Of a stretch of 64,000 nucleotides of DNA, positions 8,986-17,292 are shown piece after piece. This DNA comes from Planococcus sp. MER TA 32b (lineage in GTDB: Bacteria > Bacillota > Bacilli > Bacillales_A > Planococcaceae), in NCBI GenBank assembly GCA_023715185.1, contig JAMCAN010000001.1, forward strand, positions 930,001-994,000, written 5' to 3'. The stretch's first letter is position 1. Every line of letters begins with the position of its first letter. The notes below the pieces were generated by a model. It saw only the letters and a list, made by a program, of their open reading frames with translations, was not told the DNA's origin and did not search any database. The translations under genes were made by a program, and so were the position numbers.

Positions 8986-10029
8986 ATGTACTTGCGTGTT
9001 CTTATAATGTGTTTCATGATATTATTTATTCCAATTACGGTGAATGCGGCAGATTCTGCCAATGATTTTGATGTGAAAGTGTTGCCTGCCGAAGGCCACA
9101 ATAGTTTTTCAGAAGGTTATTTCCATGTGGATTCAGAACCTGGTAAAAATCTGTATCTTGAATTCCAATTAACGAACAGCACCAATGAACCAATCAAATT
9201 ATACGCGGAGGCAGTTGATGCGCATACCGCTGATAAAGGCGGGATCCTTTACAGCTCTGAAGTGGACGAGGAAAAAATGGACCAGATTCGTCTTTCTGAA
9301 TTGGTTGATGTCCAGGACACGATAAGTGTTGCGCCGGGATCAGTCGAAACTGTCCATTTCCATTTGGAAATCCCATATACCGCGAGCGGCACGATTCTAG
9401 GCGGGATTATGCTGACATCCGCGGATGCTCCAGATGATTTGTCAATGGAGCCATCGAATAAAGGCGGAAGCAATTACACCTTCGAGCAGCCAGGTCAACG
9501 TTTGATGGCGATCAAGGTCAATCTTCCTGAAAAAGCGGCTTCCGGGTTTTCATTGGGCAAAGCCAAATTTGATGCATTCGAGAAGCATTTGTCCATAAAA
9601 TTGAACAACAGCAAGCCCGCTGTCCTGGAAAATGTTCAGGGGACCTATTCAATTATGGATAAAGAAGGAAAAGTAATTGTCAATGGGGTAATGGAGCCTT
9701 TTGCCATGGCGCCAAATTCCAAGATCAACTTTCCGATCGATTTGAAAAGTTCTGCTTTTGAAACAGGCAAATATGTCCTGATGATCAAAGGAAAGGCTGA
9801 TGAAAAGGAATTCTTCTATGAAGAGAACTTCACTGTCACCGGGAGCGAGGAAGCAGGAGCAGTCAGCCAGTCTGAAGATGCTGCCACGCCTTTCAGCCGG
9901 GAAAATATTTCCCGCACTGTGGCCATTTCACTGGTCGCTTTGTTCTTGCTGCTGCCGCTGCTTTTGAAATTTAATCGCAGAAGTGAAAAAGAGAACTGGC
10001 TGAAATTCTCCGAAAAAAATAATATTTGA
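8986..10029 (+). CDS. DUF916/DUF3324 (WxL-associated) surface protein
   Basis: A 347-residue protein with a signal peptide ending near VNAAD. An N-terminal immunoglobulin-like DUF916 domain contains FHVDSEPGKNLYLEFQLTNSTNEP, the typical opening, and a DUF3324-like domain follows from about residue 170. There is one C-terminal membrane helix (ISLVALFLLLPLLLKF) and a basic tail. In lactic-acid bacteria and Bacillus such proteins form cell-surface complexes with WxL proteins. No WxL protein is encoded beside it here, so it may work alone or with a distant partner. The ATG at 8986 follows CTGGGGGA; the longer in-frame start at 8923 has no site. Confidence 0.82.
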   Translation: MYLRVLIMCFMILFIPITVNAADSANDFDVKVLPAEGHNSFSEGYFHVDSEPGKNLYLEFQLTNSTNEPIKLYAEAVDAHTADKGGILYSSEVDEEKMDQIRLSELVDVQDTISVAPGSVETVHFHLEIPYTASGTILGGIMLTSADAPDDLSMEPSNKGGSNYTFEQPGQRLMAIKVNLPEKAASGFSLGKAKFDAFEKHLSIKLNNSKPAVLENVQGTYSIMDKEGKVIVNGVMEPFAMAPNSKINFPIDLKSSAFETGKYVLMIKGKADEKEFFYEENFTVTGSEEAGAVSQSEDAATPFSRENISRTVAISLVALFLLLPLLLKFNRRSEKENWLKFSEKNNI

Positions 10030-10036
10030 CTTAAGG

Positions 10037-10068
10037 CTGCATCTGACTGGTTCAGATGCAGTTTTTTT
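10037..10068 (+). terminator. Rho-independent terminator
   Basis: CTGCATCTGA (10037-10046) and TCAGATGCAG (10052-10061) form a perfect 10-bp stem followed by seven T. Confidence 0.93.
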
Positions 10069-10120
10069 ATTGTAATAATTTTTAAAAAATAGGTTAAACT
10101 GAAGAAAAGGGGGGACTGGA

Positions 10121-10993
10121 ATGACATATCAGGTAAATAAAGAGAAATTGGTGGCAACTTTTTCGATAGTGGGTGCCGACCCGAAAACCGGGGAAGTGGG
10201 GATTGCCGTGCAATCGAAATTTCTGGCTGTCGGCGCCGTAGTTCCATGGGCAAAAGCGAATGTGGGCGCCGTGGCGACACAGTCCTGGGCCAATACTAAA
10301 TTTGGGCCGGAAGGGCTGGAACTTCTCGAGCAGGGATTGTCGCCGGATGAAGTCATCGCGAAACTGGTGGCCGACGATTCGGGCCGCAATCTGCGGCAAG
10401 TCGCAGTCATCAATGCGGCCGGCGAAGCGAGTGCATTCACTGGTGAAGAATGCTTCGACTGGGCCGGCCACAAAATCGGCAAACACCATTCGGCGCAGGG
10501 CAACATCCTCGTCAGCGAAGAAACTGTCACGGCAATGAGCCATTCGTTCGAGCAATCGACCGACCCTCTCGCCGAACGCCTCATCAAAGCATTGGCCGCA
10601 GCCCAGCATGCCGGCGGTGACAGCCGCGGCAAGCAGTCCGCCGCCGTCTACGTTTTGCAGGAAGGCGCGGGCTACGGCGGCTACAATGATGTCAAAGTGG
10701 ACCTTCGCGTGGACGATCATCCTGAGCCGATCGAAGAATTGCTCCGCCTTTACGAACTTCATAAAATCTTCGGTGAAAGCACCGACGAACAGCTGGACAT
10801 CGAAGGCGACCTTTTCGATGAAATCAAAGGCCACCTGGTTCGTCACGGGCTTTTGGAATCAGCCGATCACGCCGGCTACAGCGATACAGTCAAGGAAGCG
10901 TTGAAAACTTTCACTCTGCGCGAAAACTTCGATGACCGCTGGACCGAAGAGCGCCTGATCGACGAAGTGGTGTTGGAGCATTTGCGGAAATAA
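10121..10993 (+). CDS. DUF1028 family protein with C-terminal putative peptidoglycan-binding domain
   Basis: A 290-residue DUF1028 protein. The first ~210 residues resemble the Ntn-hydrolase fold (ATFSIVGADPKTGEVGIAVQSKF, then VGAVATQSWAN and AGGDSRGKQSAAV). The last ~65 residues match the small helical domain often annotated as putative peptidoglycan-binding in this family. There is no signal peptide, so wall binding is doubtful. Function is unproven for the family. An AAAAGGGGGGA site precedes the ATG. Codon use is more GC-rich than the flanking intergenic DNA. It ends at a terminator and then a 640-base gap holding two repeat arrays. Confidence 0.82.
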   Translation: MTYQVNKEKLVATFSIVGADPKTGEVGIAVQSKFLAVGAVVPWAKANVGAVATQSWANTKFGPEGLELLEQGLSPDEVIAKLVADDSGRNLRQVAVINAAGEASAFTGEECFDWAGHKIGKHHSAQGNILVSEETVTAMSHSFEQSTDPLAERLIKALAAAQHAGGDSRGKQSAAVYVLQEGAGYGGYNDVKVDLRVDDHPEPIEELLRLYELHKIFGESTDEQLDIEGDLFDEIKGHLVRHGLLESADHAGYSDTVKEALKTFTLRENFDDRWTEERLIDEVVLEHLRK

Positions 10994-11031
10994 AAAAGAA
11001 GAAGACTAAAGAGGATGGATTTTATCGCAGG

Positions 11032-11063
11032 ACCGGTCGGCTTGAGGGCTGATCGGTTTTTTT
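11032..11063 (+). terminator. Terminator of the DUF1028 gene
   Basis: ACCGGTCGGC pairs (with bulges) with GCTGATCGGT and is followed by seven T. It marks the left border of the repeat-array region. Confidence 0.75.
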
Positions 11064-11118
11064 GTGTTTTGAGGGTGGTTGTGAGAGGGGGCTGGAAATG
11101 AAGAGTGGCAGAGTTTTA

Positions 11119-11134
11119 TGGGAATATTTTCTAT
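11119..11134. repeat. Leader-like conserved 16-mer next to array A1
   Basis: TGGGAATATTTTCTAT differs at one base from the 16-mer at 20122-20137, which also precedes a five-copy array of the same repeat. A shortened version (TATGGGAAAAATT, minus strand, 52307-52319) adjoins the third locus. Confidence 0.6.
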
Positions 11135-11154
11135 AATAATTCGTGTAATGATTT

Positions 11155-11247
11155 GGGGTGCGGCTTGGAAGCGCTGAGGTGCGGGTTGAGACGTCTGGGG
11201 TGCGGGTTGAACCATTTGAGGTGCGGTTAGACGCATTTGAGGTGCGC
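11155..11247. repeat. Array A1: five GAGGTGCGG repeats, 21-bp period
   Basis: Copies of G(A/G)GGTGCG(G/C) start at 11155, 11176, 11197, 11218 and 11239, an exact 21-bp period with 12-base variable spacers. The array lies between the facing terminators of convergent genes. The apparent minus-strand ORFs here (RTS repeats every seven codons) are a by-product of the 21-base period. Confidence 0.85.
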
Positions 11248-11317
11248 TCAGAGTAAAATCCTTCAACTTTGAGCTGTTCATAAAAAAATTGTTTTATATT
11301 TCCAGTCGGAAACTCAT

Positions 11318-11410
11318 TAGTTGCGCGATTCACTAATTTAGTTGCGGATATTAACATATTAGTTGCGGTTCTCACCCAAATAGTTGCGGAACTTGACAAT
11401 ATAGTTGTGG
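11318..11410. repeat. Array B: five TAGTTGCGG repeats, 21-bp period
   Basis: Copies of TAGTTG(C/T)G(G/C) start at 11318, 11339, 11360, 11381 and 11402, again exactly 21 bp apart with variable 12-base spacers. It follows array A1 by about 70 bases and shares the TGCGG core, but has a different first half. Confidence 0.85.
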
Positions 11411-11519
11411 TCATAAAAATAAATCCATAAATTCCATCCCATCCAAGAACTTTCCAAGACCCACTCTCCCAATCTCCCAATCTCCGCCCTCCATCAAACC
11501 CCATCCTAAATCACCCCAC

Positions 11520-11550
11520 AAAAATAGGAGCCCTCCGACCGGAGGGCTCC
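11520..11550 (-). terminator. Terminator of the RND pump operon
   Basis: GGAGCCCTCC (11527-11536) and GGAGGGCTCC (11541-11550) form a perfect stem. Read on the minus strand it is followed by a T-rich tract. It closes the operon ending at 11631 and borders the repeat arrays. Confidence 0.9.
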
Positions 11551-11630
11551 ATCCATCTTATCTTTTGAACTTGAACTTGAATCCATTCGGATTCGCAATC
11601 TCTATCTCTATCTCTATCAAAACTTCAATC

Positions 11631-14600
11631 CTATTTAACATCCTTGCGTCTGAACTTGGCTGTCACTTCATAAACGATCGGTACAATGACCAATGTGAGC
11701 AGAGTGGAGCTGATCAGTCCGCCGATGACCGTGATGCCGAGTGCCTGGGAAATCAGGCCGCCGCCGTCACCTTCTGCGCCAATGGCAAGAGGGATGAGCG
11801 CGCCGATTGTCGCAAGTGCTGTCATCAGGATTGGACGGAGACGTGTGACGCCGCCTTCAAGAAGTGCTTCACGCGTAGTGAGTCCCGCTTGTTCCATATG
11901 AATGACACGGTCGATTAGGACGATCGCGTTGGTGACTACGATACCGATCAGCATCAATACACCGATCAATGCGTTGACACTTAATGCTTCTCCCGTAATC
12001 CATAATGCTACCAATACACCGATTACAGTGAATGGCAATGAAAACAGGATCGCGAATGGTGCAAGTGCCCCGCCGAAAGTTACAACCAATACGAAGTAAA
12101 CGATGGCAATGGCTGCAAGCATTGCAAGGCCAAGCTGCGAGAATGATTCATTGATTTGTTCCGTGATGCCGCCGTGGTCGATGGTTACGCCTGCCGGCAA
12201 ATCAAGATCAGCTACATCCGCATCAACTTCAGTTGTGATTTCAGCCGCGTTATTGCCGAGTACTTCAGCTGACAGGGAAGCGAACATTTGGCCGTCTCTG
12301 CGGTTGATCGTATCAGGAGATTTTCCTTCTTCGACTTCCATCACGTCGCCGATTGTAACTGTTGTGCCAAGAGCAGTTGGAATTTCGATGCCTGTTACGT
12401 CATCGATATCAGCGTACTCAGTTTCTTCTGTTTCAATATATACGTCGATTTCATTGTCTTCATACTGAACTGTCGTCAAGACAGGAGCTTCGCCGACATC
12501 GCTCAAAGCCATGCCGATTTGCGCGGCAGTCAAGCCGTTTTCGCTCAAGGCTTGCTGATTTGCCACTAAAGTGAATTGATCGTATGCTTCTGTCAAACTC
12601 GACTCCGTGTTTTCCAGTCCTTCATGGTCTTCCATGATTGGCTGGATCTGATCGATGGCTGATTGGATATCTTCCAAATTGTCTCCGTAGACGAATAATT
12701 CAAATCCGCTGGCGCCCATGGCAGCAAAGTCGAGGCTGCTCCATTCGCCGGCTTCAGTCGAAGCATTCAAGTCTTCGATCAATTTTGTGCTTTCATCGCT
12801 GAATTCTTCAAAATCAGAATCGTATTCGATATAGAATAATGCGGAATTATCTCCGCCTCCGCCCATTGCTGCCATCGGATTTCCTCCGCCTAGCGAATAC
12901 TGGTACGAAGTGACGCCTTCACGGCCGTCGATTGCGCTTTCCGCATCAAGTGCGATAGCTTCTACATCTTCACGTGTCTGACCGGGTTCTGGGCTGTATG
13001 TCGCCATGACCATTTTCTGTTCCTGTTCAGGAAGGAAAGTGACGCCGATTATCGGTAACAGGAACATACTTGCGGCAAGCAGCACTGTGGCTCCGCCGAA
13101 AGTGATGATCTTATGGTTCAAAGACCATTCCAATACACGTTTATAACCAGCTGCCATTTTGCCGGGTTTGTGTTCTTTTTTCGATGTTTTATTGCCATCA
13201 AGAGTATTCAATTGCTTGCTGTACATCAAATGCGCCATCATCGGCACAATCGTTACCGCTACTATCAATGATGCGGATAATGCGAAGACCATTGCCAGCG
13301 CGAATGGCAGGAATAATTCACCGATTTGTCCGCTGACGAGTGCAAGCGGCAGGAACACCGCGATCGTTACGACAGTTGATGAGAAAATCGGCAGGAACAT
13401 TTCCCGTGTTGCTTCGCGGACCAGCTCTTTGCCGCGCAATCTTTCGCCAGGTAAGCCCATGCGGCGGTATATGTTTTCAATGACGACAATGGAATCATCG
13501 ATTACCCGTCCGATTGCGACGGTCAATGCGCCAAGCGTCATGATGTTCAGTGTAATATCCATTTGGTTCAATAAGAATATTGCCATCAATAAAGATAAAG
13601 GAATCGAGATGATGGAAATCAGCGTCGTTTTAAAGCTGCGCAAGAACAGCAAAATGATGACGACAGCAAACAGGATTCCGTAGAAGGCTTTGCTGAGCAT
13701 CGTTTCAACCGACTTCTCAATTGGTTCCCCTTGGTCAAACGTTGTCGCAACCGTTAAGCCGTATTCTTCTTCAACATCGGCAACGATGTCTTTGACGTCA
13801 TTGACGACTTCCACCGTATTGGCATCAGGTGCTTTAACGATGGAGATGCCGATTGATTCCTCGCCGTTTGTGCGTGAAATCGATTCAGCTTCACTGACAA
13901 CTTCAATGTCAGCCAGTTCGCTGAGGGCTACAGTCGGTACGCCGGCAGCGGCAGGTGTCTGCGGTGCAGGCGGCGTTTCAGCTGGCGCTTCCATCGGCGG
14001 TGCCTCCGGTGTCTGGCCAGGAGCTGCAGGTGTTTCACCAGGTGCTCCGGCGCCAGGCGTCTGTGCCTGCTGCGGGATTGCCGGAATCTGCAGATTGCGC
14101 AGATCGTCAACTGTGGTGATATTGCCGTCAATGACCAGGTTCTTCACTTCGCCGCCAAATTCGGTCAAGCCGAGCGGGAAGGTAAGATTCGATCCCTGGA
14201 TCAATTGCTGGATCGTTTCCTGAGTCAACCCATATTGGGCCAGCGCCGCTTCGTCAAAAGTCATGCTCACTTTCTGCATGCGCTGACCGGAAACCTGAGC
14301 GTCCGATAAGCCTTCGACTCCTTCAAGCATTGGGAGGACATTGTCTTCCACGCTGGCAGTCAATTCTTCCAGTGAACTTTCTGGATCACTGATGCTCAAT
14401 GTCAGGATTGGGAAAGCATCTATACTTAAACGAGATACCTGTGGCTCATTGACTGCATCCGGAAGTGAAATTTCCGATAAGGCATCCTCCAATTCGCGGG
14501 TCGCTTCATCCATATCCACTTCAAAATCGTATTGGACTTGAATGGTTGATGCGTTCGCCATTGAAGTGGATGTCGTCAGTTCAACACCATTCATATTCTG

Positions 14601-14816
14601 GATCCGCTGTTCAAACGGAACAGTGATTTCTTCCATCACTTCATCCGGTGCAGCGCCCGGGTAGACGGTTACAACAGTAACGGCCGGCAAAGTGATGCTC
14701 GGAATCGATTCCTGTTTCATCGTCAATCCCGCGTAAAGTCCTGCCACGACGACCATGATGGTCAGAATCCAGATGGCGAACTTATTATTTACTGAAAAAT
14801 CGATAATCTTCTTCAA
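11631..14816 (-). CDS. swrC: RND-family multidrug efflux permease, SwrC/YerP type
   Basis: A 1061-residue RND transporter with the usual 12-helix plan: helix 1 at residues 12-32, a large extracellular loop, helices 2-6 (about 375-560), a second loop, and helices 8-12 (about 890-1055). AIGRVIDDSIVVIENIYRR carries the proton-relay Asp residues in helix 4. Gram-positive SwrC exports surfactin and other amphiphiles using proton motive force. Residues ~247-292 form a Pro/Ala/Glu-rich low-complexity segment (QTPGAGAPGETPAAPGQTP and onward) inside the first loop that typical RND pumps lack. The start ATG follows GAGGAGTGTCATAG and lies 12 bases after the TetR gene, so the two are co-transcribed. Confidence 0.9.
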   Translation of the reverse strand: MKKIIDFSVNNKFAIWILTIMVVVAGLYAGLTMKQESIPSITLPAVTVVTVYPGAAPDEVMEEITVPFEQRIQNMNGVELTTSTSMANASTIQVQYDFEVDMDEATRELEDALSEISLPDAVNEPQVSRLSIDAFPILTLSISDPESSLEELTASVEDNVLPMLEGVEGLSDAQVSGQRMQKVSMTFDEAALAQYGLTQETIQQLIQGSNLTFPLGLTEFGGEVKNLVIDGNITTVDDLRNLQIPAIPQQAQTPGAGAPGETPAAPGQTPEAPPMEAPAETPPAPQTPAAAGVPTVALSELADIEVVSEAESISRTNGEESIGISIVKAPDANTVEVVNDVKDIVADVEEEYGLTVATTFDQGEPIEKSVETMLSKAFYGILFAVVIILLFLRSFKTTLISIISIPLSLLMAIFLLNQMDITLNIMTLGALTVAIGRVIDDSIVVIENIYRRMGLPGERLRGKELVREATREMFLPIFSSTVVTIAVFLPLALVSGQIGELFLPFALAMVFALSASLIVAVTIVPMMAHLMYSKQLNTLDGNKTSKKEHKPGKMAAGYKRVLEWSLNHKIITFGGATVLLAASMFLLPIIGVTFLPEQEQKMVMATYSPEPGQTREDVEAIALDAESAIDGREGVTSYQYSLGGGNPMAAMGGGGDNSALFYIEYDSDFEEFSDESTKLIEDLNASTEAGEWSSLDFAAMGASGFELFVYGDNLEDIQSAIDQIQPIMEDHEGLENTESSLTEAYDQFTLVANQQALSENGLTAAQIGMALSDVGEAPVLTTVQYEDNEIDVYIETEETEYADIDDVTGIEIPTALGTTVTIGDVMEVEEGKSPDTINRRDGQMFASLSAEVLGNNAAEITTEVDADVADLDLPAGVTIDHGGITEQINESFSQLGLAMLAAIAIVYFVLVVTFGGALAPFAILFSLPFTVIGVLVALWITGEALSVNALIGVLMLIGIVVTNAIVLIDRVIHMEQAGLTTREALLEGGVTRLRPILMTALATIGALIPLAIGAEGDGGGLISQALGITVIGGLISSTLLTLVIVPIVYEVTAKFRRKDVK

Positions 14817-14828
14817 CTATGACACTCC

Positions 14829-15647
14829 TCAATGATGATTCTTCAATAGAAGAACTTCTTTTTCAATTTGTTTTTCCTGCGACAGATATTCCGTCAGCGC
14901 TTCGATAAGAAATTCACGCGGCTCCTCCTGCTGCATTTCCTGGCGCAATAAATCCAGCGATGCCAGCAATCGGGCTGTGTTCTTTGAATACAGCTTGATC
15001 TTTGTCTCCATATCGGCGAAAAGGCTGTCGAGCGAAAAGCCATTTTCACTCATCTGTGTAAGAACAGCTTCCATCGAGTCGAGCTGCATTGCAATCGCTT
15101 CAATGGAAGAAGCGATAAAACGGCTCAATTTGTCGATGGACAATTGCCGGTTTTCAAGGATGATCGTAACCAGATACTCTTTTTGAATTCCTTCAACAAC
15201 TGTTGTCAGATCTTCCAAAAATGGTTCAATCCGAGGGCCAAACGCATCCAGCAGCATCTTTTTATGGAATTTTGAAGATGAACCGCGCATTTCTTGCATA
15301 AGGGATGTCAACTGTTCATTGCCGTCGGTCGGCATATCCTTGAATACCATGATGAAGAAATCCCGGTCGCCAAGAATGCTTTCCAGCTCAAATGCCAGTT
15401 TCCTTGCAAACGCCTCTTTCGGCGAAAGACCCTCAGAAATCTCCAAATGCTCAAGTCCCCTCAGCGTCTCTTCCTGGTAGCGTTTCATAATGCCTACCAA
15501 TAAGCTCTCTTTGGAATCATAATGCTTGTAGAAAGCACCTTTTGAGATATCCACAGCATTGGCAATTTCCTGGACCGATGTCTGGTGGAAACCTTTTATG
15601 GAAAAAAGATGTACCGCCGCATTCATCAATTCCTGCTTTTTGTCCAT
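14829..15647 (-). CDS. TetR/AcrR-family regulator, long C-terminal domain
   Basis: A 272-residue TetR-family repressor. The N-terminal helix-turn-helix is clear (AAVHLFSIKGFHQTSVQEIANAVDISKGAFYKHYDSKESLL, residues ~10-50). At 272 residues it is longer than the usual ~190-200, giving a large C-terminal ligand/dimerisation domain. It is the first gene of an operon with the RND pump, the common arrangement for autoregulated efflux control by a pump substrate. The GGAGGGAT site precedes its ATG, and dyad sequences at 15672-15695 are candidate operators. Confidence 0.9.
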   Translation of the reverse strand: MDKKQELMNAAVHLFSIKGFHQTSVQEIANAVDISKGAFYKHYDSKESLLVGIMKRYQEETLRGLEHLEISEGLSPKEAFARKLAFELESILGDRDFFIMVFKDMPTDGNEQLTSLMQEMRGSSSKFHKKMLLDAFGPRIEPFLEDLTTVVEGIQKEYLVTIILENRQLSIDKLSRFIASSIEAIAMQLDSMEAVLTQMSENGFSLDSLFADMETKIKLYSKNTARLLASLDLLRQEMQQEEPREFLIEALTEYLSQEKQIEKEVLLLKNHH

Positions 15648-15671
15648 TGGATCCCTCCTTGTAACTGGCTG

Positions 15672-15695
15672 GTCACGAATAGTGACTGTCCGGTC
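15672..15695. promoter_or_regulatory. Candidate TetR operator upstream of the pump operon
   Basis: GTCAC-gaata-GTGAC (15672-15686) overlaps TGAC-tgtccg-GTCA (about 15683-15695), about 25-45 bases upstream of the regulator gene. Nested dyads fit a site for TetR dimers, but no footprint is known. Confidence 0.45.
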
Positions 15696-15902
15696 ATAAA
15701 TTAAATCTTAAAGTTATTAATTTCCAAAGTCAATTTGATTGGCCTCTGAAAATATGGAGATTCTGTGACTGTGATTTATGGATTTATATACCATTGAAAT
15801 ATGCAAGGTCGGCTCGCGACTGGCCGCTGAAATAAAAGACTAATTTCCATAAATGAGGGTATTTCTATAATAAAATCGTGAATATAAGGAAGGGGATGTG
15901 AT

Positions 15903-16421
15903 ATGACGGCAAAAATCAGTGAAGGGCCAAAAGTGGAAACAAGAAGGGAGCAGCCTTATGCAGCAATCCCTCTTGAAGTGGAATTTTTGGACTGGGATCA
16001 GGTCAGCGGATTGATCGATGATGTTTACAAATGGCTGGAACAGCACAAAATAGAGCCGGCCGGCGAACCATTCTACCGCTATTGGGTGATTGGGGGAATA
16101 GAAGAGGAGTTCAATCTTGAAGTAGGTTTTCCGATCGGGAGAATGGTTTCAGGGGATGAGCGAGTCATTACAGGTTTTATTCCCGGAGGAAATTACGCAA
16201 CAGCAAAGCATAAAGGTCATCCGGATTATTTGGAGGATTCACTGCACGCGCTTGAGCGGTGGGCGGTGGATGAAGGTCTCGAACTCGACAAACGCTATGA
16301 AGGCGAAACCGAGATATGGAATGGGCGCTTCGAATTTTACTTGGACAAACCGGGCACAGGCAGGCTGGAGGAAATGACGATACAAATTGCTTTTCTTCTG
16401 ATGAGGGACGACGCGGCTTAA
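15903..16421 (+). CDS. GyrI-like small-molecule-binding domain protein
   Basis: A 172-residue stand-alone GyrI-like/effector-binding (SHS2) domain. The segment EPFYRYWVIGGIEEEFNLEVGFPIG near the middle and FIPGGNYATAKHKGHPDYLEDSLHALERWA are typical of this family, as is the late FEFYLDKP. Family members bind small hydrophobic ligands or act as the effector half of AraC/MerR regulators; no DNA-binding domain is present here. AAGGAAGGGG precedes the ATG. It is divergent from the TetR/RND operon and could share its promoter region and perhaps a ligand, which is inference. Confidence 0.75.
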   Translation: MTAKISEGPKVETRREQPYAAIPLEVEFLDWDQVSGLIDDVYKWLEQHKIEPAGEPFYRYWVIGGIEEEFNLEVGFPIGRMVSGDERVITGFIPGGNYATAKHKGHPDYLEDSLHALERWAVDEGLELDKRYEGETEIWNGRFEFYLDKPGTGRLEEMTIQIAFLLMRDDAA

Positions 16422-16434
16422 CAGAACATGCAAC

Positions 16435-16480
16435 AAGGCATCGGTGCACAGCGGAATTACGCGTGCCGGCGCCTTTTTTT
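16435..16480 (+). terminator. Rho-independent terminator
   Basis: GGCATCGGTGCAC pairs with GTGCCGGCGCC (small bulges) and is followed by a run of T. Confidence 0.75.
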
Positions 16481-16690
16481 ATGCTTTTTGCAGGCGGAAT
16501 CCAGGGAAATATTTTTCGGTGCAATAAATAGTTTATTCTGATAATTTGATTTTATCCTTTATGAATCCGCTTTAAGGCAACTTTCCAGTTTCACTGGAGC
16601 AAACTGTTTTCGGGGTGATTAGCTATAAAAAAGCAGCTGACCTATTCTGGATTTACCCGGGAATAAACGAACGTTCAGAAGGAAAAGCGG

Positions 16691-17194
16691 ATGGAAGATT
16701 TTATTGGAATGGACGATTTCAAAGAAGTGGAAGAACAGTATGCGCCGATGATTTCAGCGCTGATCCGCAAAGTGCACATTTATCGGGATCATGATATTTA
16801 TCGGCAAGTGGGGAAAGTTGCGCTTTGGCAGGCGTGGATGCGTTTTGATGGAGAAAAAGGGGATTTTACGCCGTTTGCTTTCAAGTCGGTGCACGGAGCG
16901 TTATTGGATGAACTGTCGAGGGAGGCGCGATACGCGAAATTATTCATGCTGTCGGATGGCGGCGATTTTGATGAACTGGAAGCACCTGTAAAGGAAGAAA
17001 ATCTTCCTGAATGGGTGCTGGAAATTCCTTTGAAGGAAAAGGAGCGGAAATTTTTGAAGGAATTATTCGTAGAAGACAAAGCAATCAAGCAGCTGGCGGA
17101 GCTTTATGGTGTTTCTGTGGCCGGCATGAAAAAGAAAAAATCCCGTCTGCTGCAGAAGATAAAGGAAAGCGACGCTTTTTTGAACCGATGCTAA
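16691..17194 (+). CDS. Sigma-70 family RNA polymerase sigma factor
   Basis: A 167-residue small sigma factor. Region 2 includes YRQVGKVALWQAWMRFDGEKGDFTPFAFKSVHGALLDELSRE (residues ~36-80), matching the region 2.1-2.4 pattern. Region 4 has the helix-turn-helix EDKAIKQLAELYGVSVAGMKKKKSRLLQKIKE near the C terminus. There is no anti-sigma factor gene beside it, unlike most ECF factors. It precedes a sensor kinase gene by about 90 bases on the same strand, so the two may respond to related signals. The target regulon cannot be inferred. Confidence 0.85.
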   Translation: MEDFIGMDDFKEVEEQYAPMISALIRKVHIYRDHDIYRQVGKVALWQAWMRFDGEKGDFTPFAFKSVHGALLDELSREARYAKLFMLSDGGDFDELEAPVKEENLPEWVLEIPLKEKERKFLKELFVEDKAIKQLAELYGVSVAGMKKKKSRLLQKIKESDAFLNRC

Positions 17195-17292
17195 AAAACA
17201 GCCGATATTTATTTAGCGGAAAAAAGTTTTCTGATCCCGAATTTCCTGTATAATAAATTCCGCATAAGCCCTATGGAAAGCAGGTGGAAGTA

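Noticed and set aside
11155-11410. CRISPR array
   Set aside because: Repeats are only 9-11 bases with 12-base spacers, far below CRISPR sizes, and no cas genes are present.
11006-11504. Two overlapping minus-strand ORFs with RTS / RAT repeats every seven residues
   Set aside because: They arise from the 21-base period of arrays A1 and B, which is a multiple of three. No ribosome binding site, and the same pattern appears at array A2.
13690-14223. Plus-strand ORF rich in Ala/Gly opposite the RND gene
   Set aside because: A shadow of the Pro/Ala-rich insert; the RND frame has full family conservation.
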